Origin: Paenibacillus polymyxa | Lineage (GTDB): Bacteria; Bacillota; Bacilli; Paenibacillales; Paenibacillaceae | Direction: 5' to 3' | Length of the DNA stretch: 64,000 nucleotides | Assembly: GCF_001719045.1 (NCBI RefSeq) | Contig: NZ_CP015423.1 | Coordinates: 434,001-498,000, forward strand | Part shown: piece after piece, positions 25,210-34,530 of the stretch | Layout: each line of letters starts with the position of its first letter | How positions within the stretch are numbered: the stretch's first letter is position 1 | Position numbers and translations under genes: made by a program | The notes under the pieces: model-generated | Told to the model about the DNA's origin: nothing | What the model saw: the letters and a program-made list of their open reading frames with translations, nothing else | Databases searched by the model: none

Positions 25210-26081
25210 TAGTATTGACGCACCACCAAATCAATCAGTGTAAAGGCAAATACGACAGTGCTAAGTACACCGTTCATAGTAAAGAATGCCGTCTGCAATC
25301 GACTCAAATCTTTTGGAGATACGATATAGTGTTCATAAAATAAAATAATGTACGAAATAATCATGCCCGCCAGATACCACCAGCTTAAATCTGCAATAAA
25401 GAACAATACAATAAATCCGATCGCCGTAATGACGTGGAATGCCCGAGCGATGTTCAGCGCACCTGCTACACCAAAACGGGCAGGAATAGAATAAACTCCT
25501 TCGTTTTGGTCAAAATCTATATCCTGACAAGCATAAATTACATCAAATCCCGCCGTCCAAAATGCAATCGTGAGATATAGTACGATAGCGGTCAGATCTA
25601 TCTGTCCCGTTACTGCAACCCACGCGCCTAGTGGCGCCAAACCAATGGTCAGACCAAGTACAATATGGCAAAGCCAAGTGAAACGCTTGGTGTAAGAATA
25701 AAAAACGAGCATAAAAAAGGCCAGCGGAAACAGCTTGAACGCCAGCGGACTTAACTTGAATGATGCCCAGAATAACAACACCAAACTGACGATAATGAAA
25801 ATCACCACTTCGCTCGATTTGAGCAATCCCGCCGGGATAGCGCGTCCTGCTGTGCGCGGATTTTTCCCGTCAATCACCCGGTCAATCATACGATTGAAGC
25901 CAAAAGCCGCGCTACGTGCGCCTACCATAGCTAGCAGGATCCAGCCGATCTGCGGCCAGGAGGGAAGGTTGCCTGTCACGACAACAGACCCCAATACAGC
26001 CCCCATGAATGCAAATGGGAGCGCAAATAACGTATGTTCAATTTTAATCATTTCCAAAAAAATAGCAATTTTCTTAAACAT
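25209..26081 (-). CDS. mqnP: UbiA-type prenyltransferase (MqnP-like)
   Basis: 290 residues with eight or nine membrane segments. The first Asp motif, FNRMIDRVIDGKNPRTAGRA, and the second, YACQDIDFDQNEG, are those of 4-hydroxybenzoate-type UbiA enzymes rather than MenA, consistent with prenylation of 1,4-dihydroxy-6-naphthoate in the futalosine route. The ATG at 26079-26081 has AAGGAGAG seven bases upstream; it lies eight bases inside menG. Confidence 0.87.
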   Translation of the reverse strand: MFKKIAIFLEMIKIEHTLFALPFAFMGAVLGSVVVTGNLPSWPQIGWILLAMVGARSAAFGFNRMIDRVIDGKNPRTAGRAIPAGLLKSSEVVIFIIVSLVLLFWASFKLSPLAFKLFPLAFFMLVFYSYTKRFTWLCHIVLGLTIGLAPLGAWVAVTGQIDLTAIVLYLTIAFWTAGFDVIYACQDIDFDQNEGVYSIPARFGVAGALNIARAFHVITAIGFIVLFFIADLSWWYLAGMIISYIILFYEHYIVSPKDLSRLQTAFFTMNGVLSTVVFAFTLIDLVVRQY

Positions 26082-26811
26082 GCTGACTCTCCTTGATTCC
26101 AATGTGCAATGCCGCAATGCCTCCGGTGAGAGAATGAGCCTGGACATCCTTCAATCCGACTTCACGGAAGATGCCAGCCAACTCATCCCTTCCTGGAAAA
26201 AGCGCCAACGAATCAGGGAGCCATTTATACTGCTCATAACGTTTGGCGAACAATTTGCCGAGCATGGGCAAGATGTGTTGAAAATATGTGTAGTAAATCC
26301 CCTTGAACGGCTGCCAAGTAGGTTTGGACAATTCCAGACATACGACCTGCCCGCCAGGTTTGACGACTCGTTGCATCTCCTGTAACACTTGGCGCAGGTC
26401 AGGCACGTTGCGCAGACCGAAACCAATTGTCGCATAATCAAATGAATTATCTTCAAAAGGTAGTTCCATCGCGTTGCCCTGAACAAGCTTAATTTGCTTT
26501 TCACGGGATTCTGATGTAATCTTACGCTCGCCAACATTGAGCATGTTCTGACTAAAATCCAGTCCTACGATGTGACCACTTTCACTTGCACGCGCCATCG
26601 CAAGCGTCCAGTCACATGTGCCACAGCAGAGATCGATTGCCGTATCGCCGCGATGCATGTTCATTTTTTTCATCGTAAATTTCCGCCAAGCCTTATGTCT
26701 GCGAAAGCTCAGTATATCGTTCATCAAATCGTATTTACCTGCTATACTTTCAAACACGCCATGAACGAATTGTTCTTTCGGCTTGGTGTCGCTTGATCCC
26801 ATCACGTTCAC
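26074..26811 (-). CDS. menG: demethylmenaquinone methyltransferase (MenG/UbiE)
   Basis: 245 residues, SAM-dependent, last step of menaquinone synthesis. FESIAGKYDLMNDILSF, the SAM loop AIDLCCGTCDWTLAMA, YATIGFGLRNV and GGQVVCLELSKP match MenG of Bacillus. Starts with GTG at 26809-26811 right after the hepS stop; an ATG three codons later is an alternative. Confidence 0.95.
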   Translation of the reverse strand: MNVMGSSDTKPKEQFVHGVFESIAGKYDLMNDILSFRRHKAWRKFTMKKMNMHRGDTAIDLCCGTCDWTLAMARASESGHIVGLDFSQNMLNVGERKITSESREKQIKLVQGNAMELPFEDNSFDYATIGFGLRNVPDLRQVLQEMQRVVKPGGQVVCLELSKPTWQPFKGIYYTYFQHILPMLGKLFAKRYEQYKWLPDSLALFPGRDELAGIFREVGLKDVQAHSLTGGIAALHIGIKESQHV

Positions 26812-27681
26812 CTAACCTTCCCTCACAACTGGGTGCGGACTATTTAGCAGCTTCAGGAAAGGCTCAAGCATGCGTTCAAATTCCTCGATCCCCGTATTTT
26901 GATCATCTGACAGGATCTGTCGGATGTGTGTAACTGCCGTGCGAAGCTTGTCCAGTATCGCATCCTCGGCTTTGTATTTCAGAACCAGCTTACGCCATGC
27001 TTCAGTGTCAGTACCACTATCTGAAAGCAATGCCTGCTCGTTCCGGTCCCCGTTACCATAAATATGCCAGAACATATATCCGAAACGGGACTTGTCCGGT
27101 TCTGTCCGCTTCCCCCATTCCTCCATCAAGGTATCACAGAGGGCAAATTTGTTGAGAAGCTGCTTCCAAATTTCCTGATCCTGTTCTGCTACAAGTGAAG
27201 TGAATGATAAAAAAAGCTCCTTTTTGAAACGAACCATCTGAGTTAAATACTGAGTTGCATCCAATCGGAATTGCTTCATTCCCCAGTACAGACTCATTTT
27301 CCCTGCGTTCACTTCACATACAGCATCACTCAGCTTCGAAATGGCCGTGATGCGGCCTGCCAGTGCAAGCAGCTGATAAAAACGACTGCTAAAATAGTCC
27401 CCTGCTAACACTTTCAGCTGCCTGGAACGCATCTCCTCCGGGCTCCGTATACCGGATAAAGTATCAATCATATCATGCGTATCCAGCCCCATCTGCACAA
27501 GTGAGGTTACCAATGCGTACAGTTCGTCCTCACTGGCATGCAGCTCCTGCGCATTCCGGTTCAAAAACACAAACATCAAACGGGTACGGCTGTCAGGAAA
27601 AGCCGGCATTTCCGTATGTTGTTGAATCATGTCGTATTCCACATATTTCCTTGCTAATTGGGGTACGCGATACGGTTTCAT
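26812..27681 (-). CDS. hepS: heptaprenyl diphosphate synthase component I
   Basis: 289 residues, the non-catalytic helical subunit that sets chain length together with HepT. Conserved LVTSLVQMGLDTHDMID, RQLKVLAGDYFSSRFYQLLA and INAGKMSLYW-like (VNAGKMSLYWG) blocks are visible. GGAGG lies nine bases before the ATG at 27679-27681. First of the chain hepS-menG-mqnP-ubiX-mqnA-hepT, all overlapping or abutting, so probably one operon. Confidence 0.88.
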   Translation of the reverse strand: MKPYRVPQLARKYVEYDMIQQHTEMPAFPDSRTRLMFVFLNRNAQELHASEDELYALVTSLVQMGLDTHDMIDTLSGIRSPEEMRSRQLKVLAGDYFSSRFYQLLALAGRITAISKLSDAVCEVNAGKMSLYWGMKQFRLDATQYLTQMVRFKKELFLSFTSLVAEQDQEIWKQLLNKFALCDTLMEEWGKRTEPDKSRFGYMFWHIYGNGDRNEQALLSDSGTDTEAWRKLVLKYKAEDAILDKLRTAVTHIRQILSDDQNTGIEEFERMLEPFLKLLNSPHPVVREG

Positions 27682-27797
27682 CCTAAGCCTCCGAGACATG
27701 ACTTTCTGCTATACTCAAATAATTGCAATGCCTTATATTATATCACAATTTAAAATGATTCGCGACTAAAGTACTGTAGGTCCACCGGCAGAAATAT

Positions 27798-28349
27798 CTA
27801 ATCTGTATATACACCGTTAAACCTGTTTTGCCACATGGGCGTTACTGTAATGCGGAAACGGGATTTCAATTCCTCTGGCAATTCCGCGCCTTCCCGGCTT
27901 CTCAGCTGTTCCAATGCCTCGTTCGTCCACTCGTTCCGGCGTATATCTGATGCAAGCAGCAAATGCCGTTCTCCTGACCATTCGTCCTGCGTCACCACCC
28001 GAAGCAGCAATTGCCGTACATTCGTCGTTCCATAAAAGCTAAAAGCGGCAAGCTCCGCCATGTTTTGATAAATCTCTAGTGGGGCAGTTTCTTCCTTGGA
28101 CAGCTTGACATCCAGGGTCAGGACTGAATGTTCCCAGCTTGCGCTTGCAATCGGTGTGGTCAACGGCAGCTCGTTCAGCGTATCCACCAGATTGTCATCC
28201 GACAGCAACACCCGTTGCTGAGGCGAAATCGTCGCCTGTGTCTCACGAACTGCTGCGGTTCCTGAGTCCAGCACCTGTAAGGACGGCAGCAACACAGCTG
28301 CAGCGATGGTTATGAGAATGGAGCCACCGAATACAATCCAAGGTTTCAT
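27798..28349 (-). CDS. membrane-anchored protein of unknown function
   Basis: 183 residues. One N-terminal hydrophobic segment (about 4-24, WIVFGGSILITIAAAVLLPS) with a short cytoplasmic end makes a signal anchor; the rest is an extracytoplasmic domain of alternating strands and helices. I do not recognise a family. It lies between mtrB (98 bases away, with a terminator between) and hepS (116 bases), in the same direction. It could be first gene of the hepS operon; no link to menaquinone is visible in the sequence. Confidence 0.65.
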   Translation of the reverse strand: MKPWIVFGGSILITIAAAVLLPSLQVLDSGTAAVRETQATISPQQRVLLSDDNLVDTLNELPLTTPIASASWEHSVLTLDVKLSKEETAPLEIYQNMAELAAFSFYGTTNVRQLLLRVVTQDEWSGERHLLLASDIRRNEWTNEALEQLRSREGAELPEELKSRFRITVTPMWQNRFNGVYTD

Positions 28350-28421
28350 CAGAGCCTCCCCTGACCTCTACCTCATAATGTGGGTTTGCTACGGTAAAGG
28401 TCCTCACTCTCATTCTACAAC

Positions 28422-28444
28422 AAAAAAAAGCAGGCTATGCCTGC
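28422..28444 (-). terminator. terminator directly after mtrB
   Basis: Minus strand GCAGGC, loop ATA, GCCTGC, then TTTTTTTT; begins four bases past the mtrB stop. Confidence 0.85.
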
Positions 28445-28447
28445 ATT

Positions 28448-28678
28448 TTAATCCTCCGTATCTACTACCCCGTGCTTGGTCATCACAACGGCTTTGCCGC
28501 GAATTTTAATAGCAGAAGTATGATCCGTAAATTGGACGATCAGTACCTCGCCCTTGTCCAATTTTTCTGAATGATGCAAGCGTGTATCCTGACCTCTAGT
28601 CAGACCAAAAACCTGACATCCGTTGCTTTTCGCTTTAATTACGACGTACTCACTGCTACCCGTCACGTTATCTTCCAT
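28448..28678 (-). CDS. mtrB: trp RNA-binding attenuation protein TRAP
   Basis: 76 residues, aligning throughout with B. subtilis Mtr[41 protein letters not shown] and [17 protein letters not shown]. The RNA-contacting lysine of SEKLDKGEV and the Lys-x-Arg pair of AIKIRG are kept, as are the Thr/Ser residues that bind tryptophan. The 11-mer ring, loaded with Trp, wraps RNA with (G/U)AG repeats; such a site exists in the trp leader of this window. GGAGG precedes the ATG. In B. subtilis mtrA (folE) stands before it; here folE is missing. Confidence 0.96.
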   Translation of the reverse strand: MEDNVTGSSEYVVIKAKSNGCQVFGLTRGQDTRLHHSEKLDKGEVLIVQFTDHTSAIKIRGKAVVMTKHGVVDTED

Positions 28679-28715
28679 GTCCTTTTCCTCCCTGAGAGCC
28701 GAAGCTATACTTTTT

Positions 28716-28744
28716 ATGATGGAGAATCAAGCTAGTTTTGTCAA
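28716..28744 (-). promoter_or_regulatory. probable mtrB promoter
   Basis: Minus strand TTGACA (28744-28739), 17 bases, CATCAT (28721-28716): perfect -35, four of six in the -10, about 40 bases before the mtrB start. Confidence 0.5.
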
Positions 28745-28835
28745 CTACATGCTTCCCGAGCTACCTGCAACAATTAGCGTGTCCCGAGCCATACTATCCG
28801 TGCAGTCCCATCCATTAAAGAAAGGAACGGATCTG

Positions 28836-29009
28836 ATGAAAAACTATCTTCCCGCCAATCTCAGCCCTGCCCAAATCGAACGGCTTCAACAGCTAGAGCA
28901 TGAATTTGCTGAGCTAACGGGTAAACCCCTGGTGCTGATCGCTTATGCCTCGCGAAACGCCAGAACAGCTTCCTCTTCTTCAGACCATAGCACATCTACC
29001 ACGAAGTAA
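28836..29009 (+). CDS. small conserved-looking protein, unknown
   Basis: 57 residues. MKNYLPANLSPAQIERLQQL, then EFAELTGKPLVLIAYA, then a Ser/Thr-rich tail. The LSPxQIERLQxLE...LTGKxLVLIAY pattern is one I associate with short Firmicute proteins of unknown role. AAAGGA lies nine bases before the ATG. It is divergent from mtrB and convergent with hbs, sharing the bidirectional terminator. Confidence 0.6.
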   Translation: MKNYLPANLSPAQIERLQQLEHEFAELTGKPLVLIAYASRNARTASSSSDHSTSTTK

Positions 29010-29022
29010 ACAGGGCAAAAAG

Positions 29023-29053
29023 AAAAGGCCGTGAATCAAATTCACGGTCTTTT
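29023..29053. terminator. bidirectional terminator between the small gene and hbs
   Basis: AAAAGGCCGTGAAT (29023-29036) pairs with ATTCACGGTCTTTT (29040-29053), with A-rich and T-rich ends so it can work on both strands. Confidence 0.85.
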
Positions 29054-29080
29054 CAGCGCATTGGGAATATGTAAGAAATC

Positions 29081-29353
29081 TTATTTAATTCCGTCTTTGA
29101 GCGCTTTACCCGGTTTAAATGCCGGAATTTTGCTCGCAGGGATTTCGATTTCTTCTCCTGTTTGCGGGTTACGTCCTTTACGTGCGGAACGTTCACGAAC
29201 CTCAAAGTTCCCAAAACCTACCAGTTGTACTTTATCTCCGCTTTGCAGCGCTCCAGAGATCGCCTCAAATACTGCATCGATTGCTTTGGTTACGTCCTTT
29301 TTGGACAATTCAGTGCTTTCAGAAACCTGATTGATCAAATCCGTTTTATTCAT
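29081..29353 (-). CDS. hbs: DNA-binding protein HU
   Basis: 90 residues, a histone-like DNA-bending dimer. [60 protein letters not shown] with the DNA-intercalating Pro in the RNPQTG loop. GGGAGGTG lies eight bases before the ATG at 29351-29353. The 247 bases upstream hold no gene I can support; they contain a 7-bp inverted repeat (TATCGGT / ACCGATA, about 29394-29413) whose role is unknown. Confidence 0.97.
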   Translation of the reverse strand: MNKTDLINQVSESTELSKKDVTKAIDAVFEAISGALQSGDKVQLVGFGNFEVRERSARKGRNPQTGEEIEIPASKIPAFKPGKALKDGIK

Positions 29354-29600
29354 AATATTCACCTCCCAATTCAAGTGTAGTCCAGCATTAAGGTTATCGG
29401 TGTTAATGACCGATATGAGGTCGCCTGTATAAAATAACCCGGGCGGCGTACTGCCTTCCATAATGTTATCATCTGTTTCCGTTTCGTCGTTAAATATACA
29501 TAGAATATACCTAACCTCCGCAATATAGGCCGAAACTGGCGTTTTATGGCACCCTTCTTGCGTGGAACAAGGTTTATAGTAATACAGTCCACAGACAATT

Positions 29601-30587
29601 TCAAGTACGACGACGGTTTAACACGTAAAAAGTAACGGCCAGCGCAAGTACCAGCACTACTCCTTTGACAATATCATGGGCAAAATATTGCACATTCATC
29701 ATCGTTAGTCCATTAACCAACACACCGATCAATACCGCACCAATAAATGTACCAATGACATTGGGTTTACCAGCACCAAAGACCGAAAAACCGACGAATA
29801 CTGCAGCTACCGCCTCCATGAGCAAAGGGGAACCTGCGTCAATTTGGCCTGAGCCTACTCGCGAGGCATACAAAATTCCGGCAATCGCCGCAAATACGCC
29901 TGAAGCAACATAGGCCAGAGTACGGACTTTTTTTACCCGTATGCCCGACAGACGAGCAGCTTCCTCATTTCCACCCGTTACATACATTTGACGCCCATGC
30001 TTTGTATAGGTCAAGAAAACATGCACCGCCGCCACAGCCAGTAACAGTAAAATAACCGAAATCGGGATACCCAACCATTTACCTTGCCCCAGCAAAAGAA
30101 ATGCAGGAGATATCTCCCCCGGCGCCTTGCTGCCATCGGGAAACTGCATATGATTGTATATGGTATAGCCCTGAGCGTACGTTTTGTGAATCCCGCTTAC
30201 AATATACATGATTGCAAGGGTTGCAAGCAAATCAGGAATACGCAATTTAATGATCAATAATGAATTTAACAGTCCTACCAAAGCGCCGACAATCAGAGAC
30301 ACAATAATGACCACCGCAACAGGCTGCTCATACCAGACCATCAAAGAAGCTGAAACGACCGTTGTCAAAGATACTGTAGCTCCCACCGACAGGTCAAAAC
30401 CGTCCACGATAAGGGACAACGTCACACCAATGGCAACGAAAGTCACAATGGCAATAGATCCTATAATATCCATTAAATTATCATAAGTCCAGAAATAAGG
30501 TAATGTAGATGAAAAAAACGCCAATACACCTATAATGACAACTACGGCACCGTAACGAAATGAGACGTTTAACCATTTTTCCTTCAT
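29601..30587 (-). CDS. sugar-type ABC transporter permease
   Basis: 328 residues with eight to ten hydrophobic segments. [60 protein letters not shown] and [18 protein letters not shown] are marks of the RbsC/XylH (BPD_transp_2) family that imports ribose, xylose, autoinducer-2 and related sugars. It forms a dimer in the membrane with the two-domain ATPase encoded upstream (four-base overlap). The substrate is unknown. Confidence 0.9.
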   Translation of the reverse strand: MKEKWLNVSFRYGAVVVIIGVLAFFSSTLPYFWTYDNLMDIIGSIAIVTFVAIGVTLSLIVDGFDLSVGATVSLTTVVSASLMVWYEQPVAVVIIVSLIVGALVGLLNSLLIIKLRIPDLLATLAIMYIVSGIHKTYAQGYTIYNHMQFPDGSKAPGEISPAFLLLGQGKWLGIPISVILLLLAVAAVHVFLTYTKHGRQMYVTGGNEEAARLSGIRVKKVRTLAYVASGVFAAIAGILYASRVGSGQIDAGSPLLMEAVAAVFVGFSVFGAGKPNVIGTFIGAVLIGVLVNGLTMMNVQYFAHDIVKGVVLVLALAVTFYVLNRRRT

Positions 30588-32101
30588 GAATGCACCTCTT
30601 CACCGCCGCTGGCATACAACAGAAGCTGTTCCTGTTCCACTTCGCCCCGCGCAAATTCCTTTATAATTTTGCCATCATACATCACTGCAATCCGATCACC
30701 AATGCCAATCCCTTCAGCAAATTCACAGGTTAGATAGATGATTGCTTTTCCTTGCTCCGCCAACTGGCCAATGATACGGAAAATATCACTTTTTGCCCCT
30801 ATATCCACACCCTTGGTTGGCTCGTCAAAAACAAATACATCCGCTCCCGAATGCAGCCATTTCCCAATCGCAACTTTTTGCTGATTCCCGCCACTCAAAT
30901 ATTTAACATTCTGACGGAGCGATGGCGTCTTAATACCGAGAGAGGCAACAATCCCATTACCGTTATTTCGTTCTTTACGCCGACTGATGAAACCAAGGAC
31001 ACTCAGCTTCCCCAATAGCGGAAGGCTGAGGTTTCTTTCTACACTCTCCTCAATTAGCACCCCCTGCTTACGCCGCTCCTCGGGTATGGACACAATTCCT
31101 TGAGCTACCGCGTCCGCTGGCTCTCTCAATCGAATGGAGCGACCCTTAAAGGTCAGCTCTCCCTTATCCGGCTTGTCTGCTCCTGTAAGAAGTCGTGACA
31201 GCTCCGTCTTGCCTGCACCAACCAGACCCACAATAGAGAGAATTTCACCACGTCGGGCCTGTAAATCAACGCCGTGCACTCGTAATCCTTTGTGAAGCCC
31301 TTTTGCTTCCAATATCGTCTCACCAATCGGTACCTCTGTTTTTGGGAATTCCTCTTCAAATGTTTTCCCAAGCATATGCGTAACGATGTCGCCTACACTT
31401 AAATCAGAGGCAGGTCCCGTGAACACGCGCTCGCCATCACGCATCACCGTAACACGGTCACTGTGTTCGATAACCTCCGGCAATCGGTGTGTGATGAGAA
31501 TACATGCAACTCCCTCATCCTTGAGTGTATGGATTGTACGGAACAAACGTCGCGTTTCTTCCTCGCTGAGCGGCGCCGTAGGCTCATCAAAAATGATGGT
31601 ATTGGCTTGCTGTGTCAGAATACGTGCGATAAGTACAAGTTGTTTTTCTGCCAATGTCAGTTCAGACACATATCGTCGAACGTCAATATCTACCTCTAGA
31701 CGTGCTAATGCCTCACGCGCTCGTCTGCGCATAGCCCCCGGCGCAGCCCACCATCGACCATCAGGTGCAGACAAATCGTCCATTACAATGTTTTCAGCGA
31801 CGGTTAACTGAGGCACAAGCGCTGAATCAACCTCCTGATACACACAGTGGATTCCCGCCCTTTTGGCCTCCCACGGTGAACTAATGTTTAGTTCCTTGCC
31901 ACCAACTACGATAACTCCTTGATCGGAACGATACGCACCGGACAAAATCTTCATCAATGTGCTTTTCCCTGCCCCGTTGGCGCCCAGCAGAGCGTGAATT
32001 TCGCCACCCTGCACCGTAAAATCCACGGCTCGCAACGCATCTACACCAGCAAACTGTTTGCTGATTTTCTTCATCTCCAATGTATATACTTGTGAACTCA
32101 T
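30584..32101 (-). CDS. sugar-type ABC transporter ATP-binding protein (two ATPase domains)
   Basis: 505 residues, RbsA/MglA layout. Domain 1: Walker A LLGANGAGKST (40-48), Walker B TIIFDEPTAPL; Domain 2: degenerate P-loop IVGLVGAGKTEL, signature LSGGNQQKVAIGKWL and Walker B VFVFDEPTKGVD. The short spacer after the binding-protein gene carries a GC-rich hairpin. It overlaps the permease by four bases. Confidence 0.93.
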   Translation of the reverse strand: MSSQVYTLEMKKISKQFAGVDALRAVDFTVQGGEIHALLGANGAGKSTLMKILSGAYRSDQGVIVVGGKELNISSPWEAKRAGIHCVYQEVDSALVPQLTVAENIVMDDLSAPDGRWWAAPGAMRRRAREALARLEVDIDVRRYVSELTLAEKQLVLIARILTQQANTIIFDEPTAPLSEEETRRLFRTIHTLKDEGVACILITHRLPEVIEHSDRVTVMRDGERVFTGPASDLSVGDIVTHMLGKTFEEEFPKTEVPIGETILEAKGLHKGLRVHGVDLQARRGEILSIVGLVGAGKTELSRLLTGADKPDKGELTFKGRSIRLREPADAVAQGIVSIPEERRKQGVLIEESVERNLSLPLLGKLSVLGFISRRKERNNGNGIVASLGIKTPSLRQNVKYLSGGNQQKVAIGKWLHSGADVFVFDEPTKGVDIGAKSDIFRIIGQLAEQGKAIIYLTCEFAEGIGIGDRIAVMYDGKIIKEFARGEVEQEQLLLYASGGEEVHS

Positions 32102-32126
32102 GGTGCCCCCTCACGCCTGCTTATGA

Positions 32127-32152
32127 TAAAAGCGCGCCGAAGCGCGCCTTTT
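32127..32152 (-). terminator. intercistronic hairpin (partial terminator) before the ATPase gene
   Basis: Minus strand GCGCGC, tetraloop TTCG, GCGCGC, flanked by AAAA and TTTT. Placed between binding-protein and ATPase genes it would stabilise and enrich the upstream message, as often seen for binding-protein-dependent transporters. Confidence 0.65.
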
Positions 32153-32168
32153 GCATGATGCAAACATT

Positions 32169-33284
32169 TTATTTGGACGTTTCATATTCCTTCATCCAAT
32201 CCTTATATCCCTGCTCACTTTGACCCCATCCCTCCACATATTGGGACAGCTCGGATGTGGAAATTTGCTTATCTGGCAGCACTTCGCGTTGCACATATAC
32301 AGCCTTCAATACGACTTTCTCCTCCGGATTATCCCCATGCAGCTTCTGATATGCATAGCGCACTTGTACGCGCCCGATATCTGTTGGATCAACGGCTGCC
32401 GAGGCCACCCAAGGATTTTTCGGGTCCTGGATCATTTGCAAGTCCTCGTCGCTCATGTCAATGCCGTAGACCTTAATTTCCGTACGTCCCGCTTGTTGGA
32501 TCGCACGGGCTGCGCCTTTGGCAAATTCATCCCAAGCCGCCCAGACGGCTGTAATTTCGCCCTTAGGATATTGCTTTAATACAGCTTCCATTTTGGCTTG
32601 CGTATCTAATGCAGGATTCTGAGCCGAACCAAAAGTCGCGATTTCTTTAATATCCGGATTGGATTTCAAAAATGCATCATAAGCAACCTGACGACGTTCC
32701 ATCGGTGCAAATCCAGCAACCCATACTTTCACAATGTTACCTTTGCCGCCGATATCCTTTTTCATTTGCTCCAGCGTCAACTCAGCCATGCTTTGGTCAT
32801 CCTGTGAGAGCACTAGGGCACCCGGAACATTGACGGCAGCATCGAACACGATAACCGGAATATTGCGGGAAATTGCTTTTTTCAGCCCTGTCTCCAGCAA
32901 TGCATCACCGTGATCAGTCAAAATGACATCAAACTGCTGGTTAATCGCACTATCAAGCAGAGAAGCCATTTTAGCCTTATCGTTATCTGCCACAAACTTA
33001 GTCAGCGTACCGCCAAATTTCTTAACTTCCTCTTCCACGCCTTGAACATACTGTTGCGAAAATGTGCCCGTGTTAAACTCCATGATCAACGCAACCCGTT
33101 TACCCTTTAGATTTAAATTGTCCGTTTTTCCGTTTGTTGTATTCGATCCCGCAGTGCTTGTCCCTTGAGTGCCGCTCTCTGTTTTCGGCACGCCGCATGC
33201 AGTGACCAGCAAAACCAGCACCAGTAGCATGATAGCCCCTAGCCCTAGCTTTTTGTTTCTTTGGAGCTCTTTTTGGATATTCAT
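32169..33284 (-). CDS. sugar-type substrate-binding lipoprotein
   Basis: 371 residues. Lipoprotein signal with lipobox LLVTAC (Cys30), a Ser/Thr/Gly linker, then a periplasmic-binding type 1 fold: VALIMEFNTGTFSQQYVQGV, VILTDHGDALLETGLKKAI, IPVIVFDAAVN, AVWAAWDEFAKGAARAI and VYGIDMSDEDLQMIQ. Ligand unknown; the family includes ribose, xylose and AI-2 binders. GAGGGGG lies ten bases before the ATG at 33282-33284. First gene of the three-gene transporter operon. Confidence 0.9.
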   Translation of the reverse strand: MNIQKELQRNKKLGLGAIMLLVLVLLVTACGVPKTESGTQGTSTAGSNTTNGKTDNLNLKGKRVALIMEFNTGTFSQQYVQGVEEEVKKFGGTLTKFVADNDKAKMASLLDSAINQQFDVILTDHGDALLETGLKKAISRNIPVIVFDAAVNVPGALVLSQDDQSMAELTLEQMKKDIGGKGNIVKVWVAGFAPMERRQVAYDAFLKSNPDIKEIATFGSAQNPALDTQAKMEAVLKQYPKGEITAVWAAWDEFAKGAARAIQQAGRTEIKVYGIDMSDEDLQMIQDPKNPWVASAAVDPTDIGRVQVRYAYQKLHGDNPEEKVVLKAVYVQREVLPDKQISTSELSQYVEGWGQSEQGYKDWMKEYETSK

Positions 33285-33335
33285 GATTTCATTTCCCCCT
33301 CGTTCAATCCACAAAATGATTCAAATTTGATACTT

Positions 33336-33364
33336 AATATATCGCTTTAAACCAAGTATGTAAA
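33336..33364 (-). promoter_or_regulatory. promoter of the ABC transporter operon
   Basis: Minus strand TTTACA (33364-33359), 17-base spacer, TATATT (33341-33336). About 50 bases before the binding-protein start. Confidence 0.65.
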
Positions 33365-33404
33365 TAGGTTTTATGAAATATAGAAAAATTTCCGGTTTTA
33401 AAGC

Positions 33405-33453
33405 CAAAACACAACAAACAACCGCCCCCCGATTGAATACCGGAAAACGGTTG
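33405..33453 (-). terminator. probable terminator of the oxidoreductase gene
   Basis: Minus strand CAACCG / CGGTTG with an inner CCG / CGG pairing, followed by TTTGTTGTGTTTT. The stem is interrupted, so strength is uncertain. Confidence 0.45.
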
Positions 33454-33535
33454 CTGCTTAAATTTGAAATCAAGGCGGATCCTAGTCCGAAGATACAATT
33501 CTGTTTGTTTATTTTAAATATGAGAAAGCTCACAT

Positions 33536-34468
33536 CTAATTTATTTGGAGCACTGCTTTACCGGAGAACCTCCGATCTATCAGTTGTTGGGCAATAGTTC
33601 CAATTTCCTTCCAGGATGTCTCCACTTCGATCCTTGGTACTAACTGGCCTTTGGAAACAAATTCACCTAATAATTTCAGATCTTCCGCCGGCGAATAGCG
33701 ATTTATCTCCTCTCCTAAAAAGAAGCTATACAAGGTTCTACCACCTAAGCCCCTGATATTAATCGTTGCGTAAGGTGAGGACGAATGTCCCATGGATACA
33801 CATATTCCGTCTGGCACAAGCTGAGTCAGTAAGGCAGCTAGCGTATCACCACCTACTGAATCTATAATTAGATGATAAGGTCCAAATGCATCAACCGATG
33901 GAATCGCGGTATCTCCAACAATAACCTCATTAGCACCAGCCTCTTGAACAAGTAAGGCTTTTTCCGTTGTTCTGGCAACACCTACTGTAAAAGCTCCAGA
34001 TTGCGCGGCTAGCTGATGTGCAAAAATTCCAACTCCGCCAGTCGAGCCAGTAATCAACATTCGCTTACCGAGCAGCATTCCTCCTTTTCTAAGCGTATAG
34101 AGCGCTGACAGACCAGCTACTGGTAAAGTAGCCGCCTGGGCAAAGGTAATATCATCGGGAAATTCAGCCAGTAATGAAGTAGGAGCAGCAACCTGTTCGG
34201 CCCATGCTCCCATCAAGAGAAGGCCTACGACACGGCTTCCCTGTTTCGGACCCGTGCCATCTTTAGCCTGCTCAACGACGATCCCAGAAAAATCCCAGCC
34301 TGGTCTGATCTGTCCTCCATTATTTCTTGCATCTACAACTTCACCCCGATTAAGAGAGAAGGCTTGTACTTGAACGATCGCTTCCCAAGGCTGGGCCTGT
34401 GGGGCGGCAACTTCCTTTATCGCAAAATATCCTGAAGCAAACGGATCTGTTACAATTGCACGAACCAT
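33536..34468 (-). CDS. NADPH:quinone reductase-like MDR oxidoreductase
   Basis: 310 residues, zinc-free medium-chain dehydrogenase/reductase of the QOR branch. N-terminal GroES-like domain (FSLNRGEVVDAR, GWDFSGIVVE, QGSRVVGLL), hinge FAQAATLPVAGLSALYTL, Rossmann domain LITGSTGGVGIFAHQLAAQS, C-terminal strand SFFLGEEINR. No zinc-binding cysteines. GGAGGAG lies seven bases before the ATG at 34466-34468. Divergent from the MmyB-like regulator, which probably controls it. Confidence 0.88.
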   Translation of the reverse strand: MVRAIVTDPFASGYFAIKEVAAPQAQPWEAIVQVQAFSLNRGEVVDARNNGGQIRPGWDFSGIVVEQAKDGTGPKQGSRVVGLLLMGAWAEQVAAPTSLLAEFPDDITFAQAATLPVAGLSALYTLRKGGMLLGKRMLITGSTGGVGIFAHQLAAQSGAFTVGVARTTEKALLVQEAGANEVIVGDTAIPSVDAFGPYHLIIDSVGGDTLAALLTQLVPDGICVSMGHSSSPYATINIRGLGGRTLYSFFLGEEINRYSPAEDLKLLGEFVSKGQLVPRIEVETSWKEIGTIAQQLIDRRFSGKAVLQIN

Positions 34469-34530
34469 ATGATCTCCTCCATGTTTGTCATTGAGAACCC
34501 TTTGTAAATAGCTCCCCTTTTTCACAATGT

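Noticed and set aside
29371-29604. 77-codon minus-strand frame upstream of hbs
   Set aside because: No ribosome site, no family resemblance, and it overlaps the hbs leader; treated as non-coding.
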